The notes beneath the pieces are model-generated. The model had not been told where the DNA came from, ran no database searches, and was given only the letters and a program-made list of their open reading frames with translations. A DNA stretch of 64,000 nucleotides. Origin: Antedon bifida. Its lineage: Eukaryota > Echinodermata > Crinoidea > Comatulida > Antedonidae. Below, piece after piece: positions 60,094 to 64,000 of this stretch. Made by a program: the position numbers and the translations under genes. Where the stretch lies: contig OY727093.1 in NCBI GenBank assembly GCA_963402885.1, positions 20,335,409 to 20,399,408 on the forward strand, in the 5' to 3' direction. The stretch's first letter is position 1, and each line of letters starts with the position of its first letter.

Positions 60094-60273
60094 GTAACTC
60101 ACTGTGATAGAAAACGAAAGTGTTCAGTAGTTCTTGCAGCCGAGAGAGGTCATCTTGATGTGGTCAGATTTCTCCTGCAGTATGATTGGTCGACAAGAGA
60201 TTCACCTCAGTTGAATAAAAAGATTGTGAGCCAGCAAGCTGTAGTTTCAGCATCAGCAATGGGACACAAGAAT
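60094..60273 (+). CDS. TANC: TANC-type scaffold protein, ankyrin exon
   Basis: A 180-base, phase-0 exon between TTTTATAG and GTAAGTG. It encodes 60 residues: VTHCDRKRKCSVVLAAERGH, LDVVRFLLQYDW, then a longer loop and QAVVSASAMGHKN. It continues the ankyrin domain and matches vertebrate TANC2 [20 protein letters not shown] and LEVVKFLIQCDW. The exon starts 28 bp after the end of the pogo-like element, leaving very little host sequence for the branch point. Confidence 0.94.
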
Positions 60274-60354
60274 GTAAGTGTTATTTTGGCAGAATATTCT
60301 CATTACATTTCTGTGTACTTCTGATTGCATATTAAACTAATTTTTTTTTCCAAG

Positions 60355-60703
60355 ATTTGCCAGTTTTTGTTGGATTTGAATGATGAGATGTATGGTCAGA
60401 CTTTTGTAAGCATTAACCAAATGGACACAATACTAGGAGAAACCCCTCTCACTGCAGCCTGCACAAATGGCCAAGTTGAAACCTGTAAATTTCTCATAAA
60501 ACATGGAGCTAATGTCAGAACACGTAACCAAAGCCAAATGTCTCCACTAATCTGTGCAGTTCGCAAAGGACACTGGGAAGTTGTAGACATTCTATTATTT
60601 AATCATGCAGGATTAGAAGAAGTGGATAAACATGGTCGCACACCCCTTATGATAGCTTCAGGAGAGGGACATGTTGCTGTTCTGGAAATTTTACTAAGTA
60701 AAG
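60355..60703 (+). CDS. TANC: TANC-type scaffold protein, ankyrin exon
   Basis: A 349-base exon between TTTTTTCCAAG and GGTAAAA, separated from the previous exon by an 81-bp intron. It begins on a codon border and ends after one base. The 116 residues hold three ankyrin repeats: [40 protein letters not shown] and [20 protein letters not shown]. The loop before them (about 25 residues) is where vertebrate TANC2 has a similar linker (INSFDSLWGETALTAAA). An upstream ATG at 60325 lies in the intron and is not the start. Confidence 0.95.
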
Positions 60704-60782
60704 GTAAAATTTTTATACATTTTCTGGTTTTTAAAATATTATGAAGACAGCTTTAAAAAAGAGTTTACTTTTTATATAACAG

Positions 60783-60958
60783 GTGCATCAGTAGTAACAG
60801 TTGACAAGGAAGGCCTAACAGCACTTTGTTGGGGTTGCTTAAAAGGTCATATACATGTTGTAATGTCTTTGATAGAACGAGAATCAAATGTGAACCACAT
60901 GGATAGAAGTGGGCGAACACCTCTTGATTTAGCTGCATTTTTTGGAGATGCCCATGTG
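60783..60958 (+). CDS. TANC: TANC-type scaffold protein, ankyrin exon
   Basis: A 176-base exon between TTATATAACAG and GTAAGCC, with two incoming bases and ending on a codon border. It encodes [32 protein letters not shown] and [18 protein letters not shown], two further ankyrin repeats nearly superimposable on vertebrate TANC2 ([33 protein letters not shown]). The remaining ankyrin and TPR exons were not found before the end of the window, so the gene continues to the right. Confidence 0.95.
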
Positions 60959-61244
60959 GTAAGCCTTATTTTACAGTTATAGCTATACTGTTTCCTATTT
61001 GCTTAATACTCTTACTGATCCGCTGAAAATACACATAAATTGACAATCATGCTCATAGTTTAATGTACATGCATTTTGCGTCTTTGTCTTTTAGTACGGT
61101 AAGTGACCAGTTGAACAGTAGTACACTAATTATAGTTATAAACTATTTGGATCTGTTTTTGATACCCAATATGTAAGGTTATGTGCAGTAACAAAAATTT
61201 GTATAACAAACAAACAAACGTACAAACTCTCTCACTTATTTATA
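60959..61244. other. Intron, nothing recognised
   Basis: AT-rich intron start after the last recognised exon. No exon-like segment was found. Confidence 0.4.
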
Positions 61245-63010
61245 ATATAGATTGTGAAATCCTGTATAAATATGGTGTTAAATAATAAATGCGTTATTTC
61301 CATGTAATTCAATGTCTGAACCTTCAGGGCCATGGTCACCAGTATGTCAACTTTTGGCAGAAGCTTGAAGGAAAGACAGCTCATTCACAAGCTTCATAGG
61401 CAGCATTAACTCCCACTTCTCATCTTCTACAATCTCAACCGATTTCATTAGATGTACCTTAAAGATGACCACCATTATACACTGGTTTGATAAGTGCACA
61501 TGGTTGTGGTATAAAAATTCATGTACTAGGGAAAGACAAGATAATGCCTGGTGATGACTCTTGCCCAAGATGAGTGGAGGCGGCCAGAGATGACATCAAG
61601 AAGCAATTCTTATTTCGACCTGGTGAATTACATGACTTTTTGACATGTAGCATTGTGAAAATAGTGTTGAGGCCAGTGCTTTTATTGAAACTGAACTTGT
61701 ATTACCTATACAACAGTGACACAAATATCTTAAATGGTAAACATCTCTAAAGAATGTCACAGAAGCACATACTAACTCTGCTTTCTCTCTACAACGTCTG
61801 ACACTTTTCTAGAAAAAATGCAGACAGAGAAAAAGATTCTAAATGACGTATCATTTTGTTTGAAAAACGCTGATCATAAAGATATTAACTTAAATACAGA
61901 GAGTCGTCGAAATCTAAATTATGTGGTTAAACTATCCCTATATATGTCAGAGACACAAGACAACGATATCTGCACACATGGAAAGTACACATGCTTTTAT
62001 CAAATGTTTCTTTGCTCATGACCACCTGAACTATGGCCGGTTACTTCCGCTGTATCACTTTCAACAGATTACTGATATTGGAGTTTATGAGACAACATGT
62101 ATGTGTGACAAATCAATCAATTGATCAAGGTTATTGAGCATGGTATCATTGGAATAACACAAATTAATGATTTCATCAGAGCTGGCAGATCTAGTTGATG
62201 AGTTTGAAAGCCAACATTTAAAGAGAGATGATATCTTGATTAATGAAGAATGCTGCAATTCTCACAGAAGTGTTTGTTGGCCATGGCATGATGACATTGG
62301 ACAGAAAATGTTTGAGGCATTGGTAAAAGTTTTGTAGAAGGCAAACTGTCTATATGGGATCCTAAGAAAAGGATGAATTTTGGCAAAAAGTATATATGAC
62401 GGTGAATACAGGGGACAAACTTATCAAAGTAAAAGAGGACTCCTATAGAGATTCTTTGTCGTATCACATAGTCAGCTGGTACAGTACTGTATATAGGAAA
62501 GTATGAGCATTTGGGGGTGAAATGAGGTATTGCAGTACTTTTGCTGATTTATTTCTGAACAAGCTTGTTGGGATCACAGATCAGTCTGTTGAAGTTTGAT
62601 GGATACAATAGTAGAGAACGAAGGAAGGTCAACTTACTATATCGCATTCAAGACAGCTCACTGATTAGAAATATTTCATTTGGCAGAGTTAGTTGTCATT
62701 TAACTGAAGAAGTTTATGAGATGTTTTAATATGAAGAAGTGTACTATACTGTAGACCACCTGATGGTGAACATTTTGTGTTAATCACCATGTTGTTGTCA
62801 TAGGCATATCATTTTGTTTCATTTCAATCTAATTTAATTTAACTACACATGTTTTAATAAGAAATTTAACCCATTTTTAAAAAATGGCGGCCATTTTGAA
62901 ATTCAAAATGGTCACCATTTTGTGTTAATAACCATGTTGTTGTCATAGGCCTATCATTTTATGTGATTTCAATCAACGTCATAACTTGCACATGTTTTAA
63001 TAAGAAATGC
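61245..63010 (+). mobile_element. Inverted second copy of the coding-relic transposon
   Basis: Matches the complement of about 12640-14250: GTGAAATCCTGTATAAATAT, CTTCAGGGCCATGGTCACCA, the coding relic, ATTTTGTGTTAATCACCATG and CATGTTTTAATAAGAAATTT in the same order. The last 130 bp or so is duplicated (62770-62870 and 62905-63000), with AAATGGCGGCCATTTTGAAA between. The outer TIRs seen at 12363 and 16364 are not obvious here, so the copy is partial. Confidence 0.65.
61340..62680 (+). pseudogene. Coding relic of an uncharacterised transposon-borne protein, copy 2
   Basis: Plus-strand remains of the same protein as at 12850-14170. The clearest part (61818-62124) reads VSFCLKNADHKDINLNTESR, VVKLSLYMSETQDNDICTHG and, in another frame, FFAHDHLNYGRLLPLYHFQQ followed by ITDIGVYET. 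Further on, a Cys/His-containing part lies near 62245-62290. Stops and frameshifts break it. Conservation with the other copy is at protein level and argues for a once functional gene. Confidence 0.6.
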
Positions 63011-63840
63011 ATATAATATTTATAAATCCTAGCCATATAAATTTGGGTACAGAAAGAAATTTAACCAAAAGTCCAATTTAACATACTATTTTAATGTAAA
63101 ACAGTTTGTGAAAAACACCTATTTGGACAAATTGTTCTAACTTCGCTTTAATCGTCAATAAATAATTATCTAACTCAACTTATAGTTCAAATGGTTTTCA
63201 ATTGCTTGCACAATATTACGGAAAGTATGAACCCATGTTCTAAACCATTTAGAAAAAAAAGGTTACATGCGATTTTAAATTTGCTGAAAAACACAGAATG
63301 CAACTTTACGCCCTATTCTAAAAACCTACATCCTTTATTTAAATGTATATGTACACTCTTGCAATTGATTTATGTCCCCTTTTTTTTATTTGATCTAATT
63401 CAGACAAATCAAAAAATACACAACGAAAAATACACCCAAAAATATAGTTTAGTATTATTTTATACTTTCGTTAGTTAGTTAGCATCATCTAATTCTACAA
63501 CCACCATGTGCATTTTTGTGTTGATATCAAGTTGGTAAGCAGCTGTAGTTTTTTTTTCCAATACATCTTATTTTTATAAATTACAAATTCATATTTTATC
63601 ATTGAAATGTTTTAAACTGCCGACTGATCGACAGAGTTCAACCTGCATATCCCTCTCATCTACTCCTATTCGACATATGCGTCACTTTCTGATGTGCACC
63701 CTTAATATTCACACAGCACAATTGTAGCGTTTTTTATTTTCGTAAAGTCTTAACACAATAAAGTTCCATATCCAGTATTGCTTTCATTTTTGAGCTTACA
63801 GATATTTAAAAGTGAGAAATACTTTGTGTATGTATAACAA
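63011..63840. other. Intron, nothing recognised
   Basis: AT-rich sequence. A 95-codon frame at 63191-63478 is rich in Asn, Lys and Phe and looks accidental. No repeat ends were recognised. Confidence 0.4.
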
Positions 63841-63859
63841 AATCAGTCGCCATAAAAAA

Positions 63860-63962
63860 AAATGGAAAAAGGTAACAGAGAAATTATTAGAATTTAATCT
63901 AAAGATAAATAAAAGTAAAACAGAAAATAAATGGGAAGAATGCAAGTACCTGTACATATAGG
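63860..63962 (+). pseudogene. Possible LINE reverse transcriptase scrap
   Basis: A plus-strand frame reads KKVTEKLLEFNLKINKSKTE and WEECKYL, the pattern between the catalytic box and the (Y/F)LG motif of LINE reverse transcriptases (LKIN..KTE...KYLG). The frame closes at once. It is too short for a firm call. Confidence 0.4.
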
Positions 63963-64000
63963 TAAGGGCAAAATTTGATAAATCATGCGTTCCTTCTAGA

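Noticed and set aside
60325-60354. ATG upstream of the ankyrin exon as a start
   Set aside because: It lies in the intron before a clear TTTTTTCCAAG acceptor, and the upstream exon fits in phase.

Overview
The window comes from an animal nuclear genome: it is AT-rich, intron-rich and full of transposons. The frequent CTAGGCCTA-type words, the marine-invertebrate style of the repeats and a single TANC-type gene suggest a non-vertebrate deuterostome, most likely an echinoderm. The organism is inferred from style and was not identified. One host gene runs left to right through the whole window. Nine exons (3221-60958) encode about 1,220 residues of a TANC1/TANC2-type scaffold (kin of Drosophila rolling pebbles): a Ser/Asn-rich N-terminal region, a P-loop NTPase domain with Walker A and B motifs, then ankyrin repeats. 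Every junction has AG/GT borders and compatible phase. The first exons and the 3' end (last ankyrin repeats, TPR repeats, C-terminal tail) lie outside the window or were not recognised. No other host protein gene is convincing. Layout: 1-9588 holds the first recognised exon, two copies of a 626-bp TTAA-flanked MITE and broken Gypsy-type gag relics. 9589-16908 holds two short exons, decayed LINE pieces and a 4-kb long-TIR DNA transposon that carries remains of an unidentified high-copy protein, with two MITEs nested in it. 16909-24170 is an intron with a minus-strand LINE split by a 1.9-kb Harbinger-type MITE. 24171-25227 is the large NTPase exon. 25228-41387 is a 16-kb intron made of a triplicated 1.5-kb repeat, hairpin repeats, a LINE endonuclease fragment, a 3-kb fold-back element with a perfect 82-bp palindrome, and a Foldback-like element whose inverted ends are minisatellites. 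41388-42281 holds two exons. 42282-60093 is a 17.8-kb intron with a LINE, a cluster of inverted elements carrying hammerhead-ribozyme-like motifs and tRNA-like genes, a 9.9-kb minisatellite of 39-41-bp units invaded by a LINE and by a MITE that was later duplicated together with the array, and a pogo-like element containing two further transposons. 60094-60958 holds three ankyrin exons. The rest is intron containing an inverted second copy of the unidentified coding relic. The most unusual items are four hammerhead-like motifs in two inverted families (44633-46004), tRNA-like cassettes with an intact pol III promoter but an AUC anticodon (44800-46818), and the long-TIR transposon with its unidentified coding relic (12363-16364 and 61245-63010).
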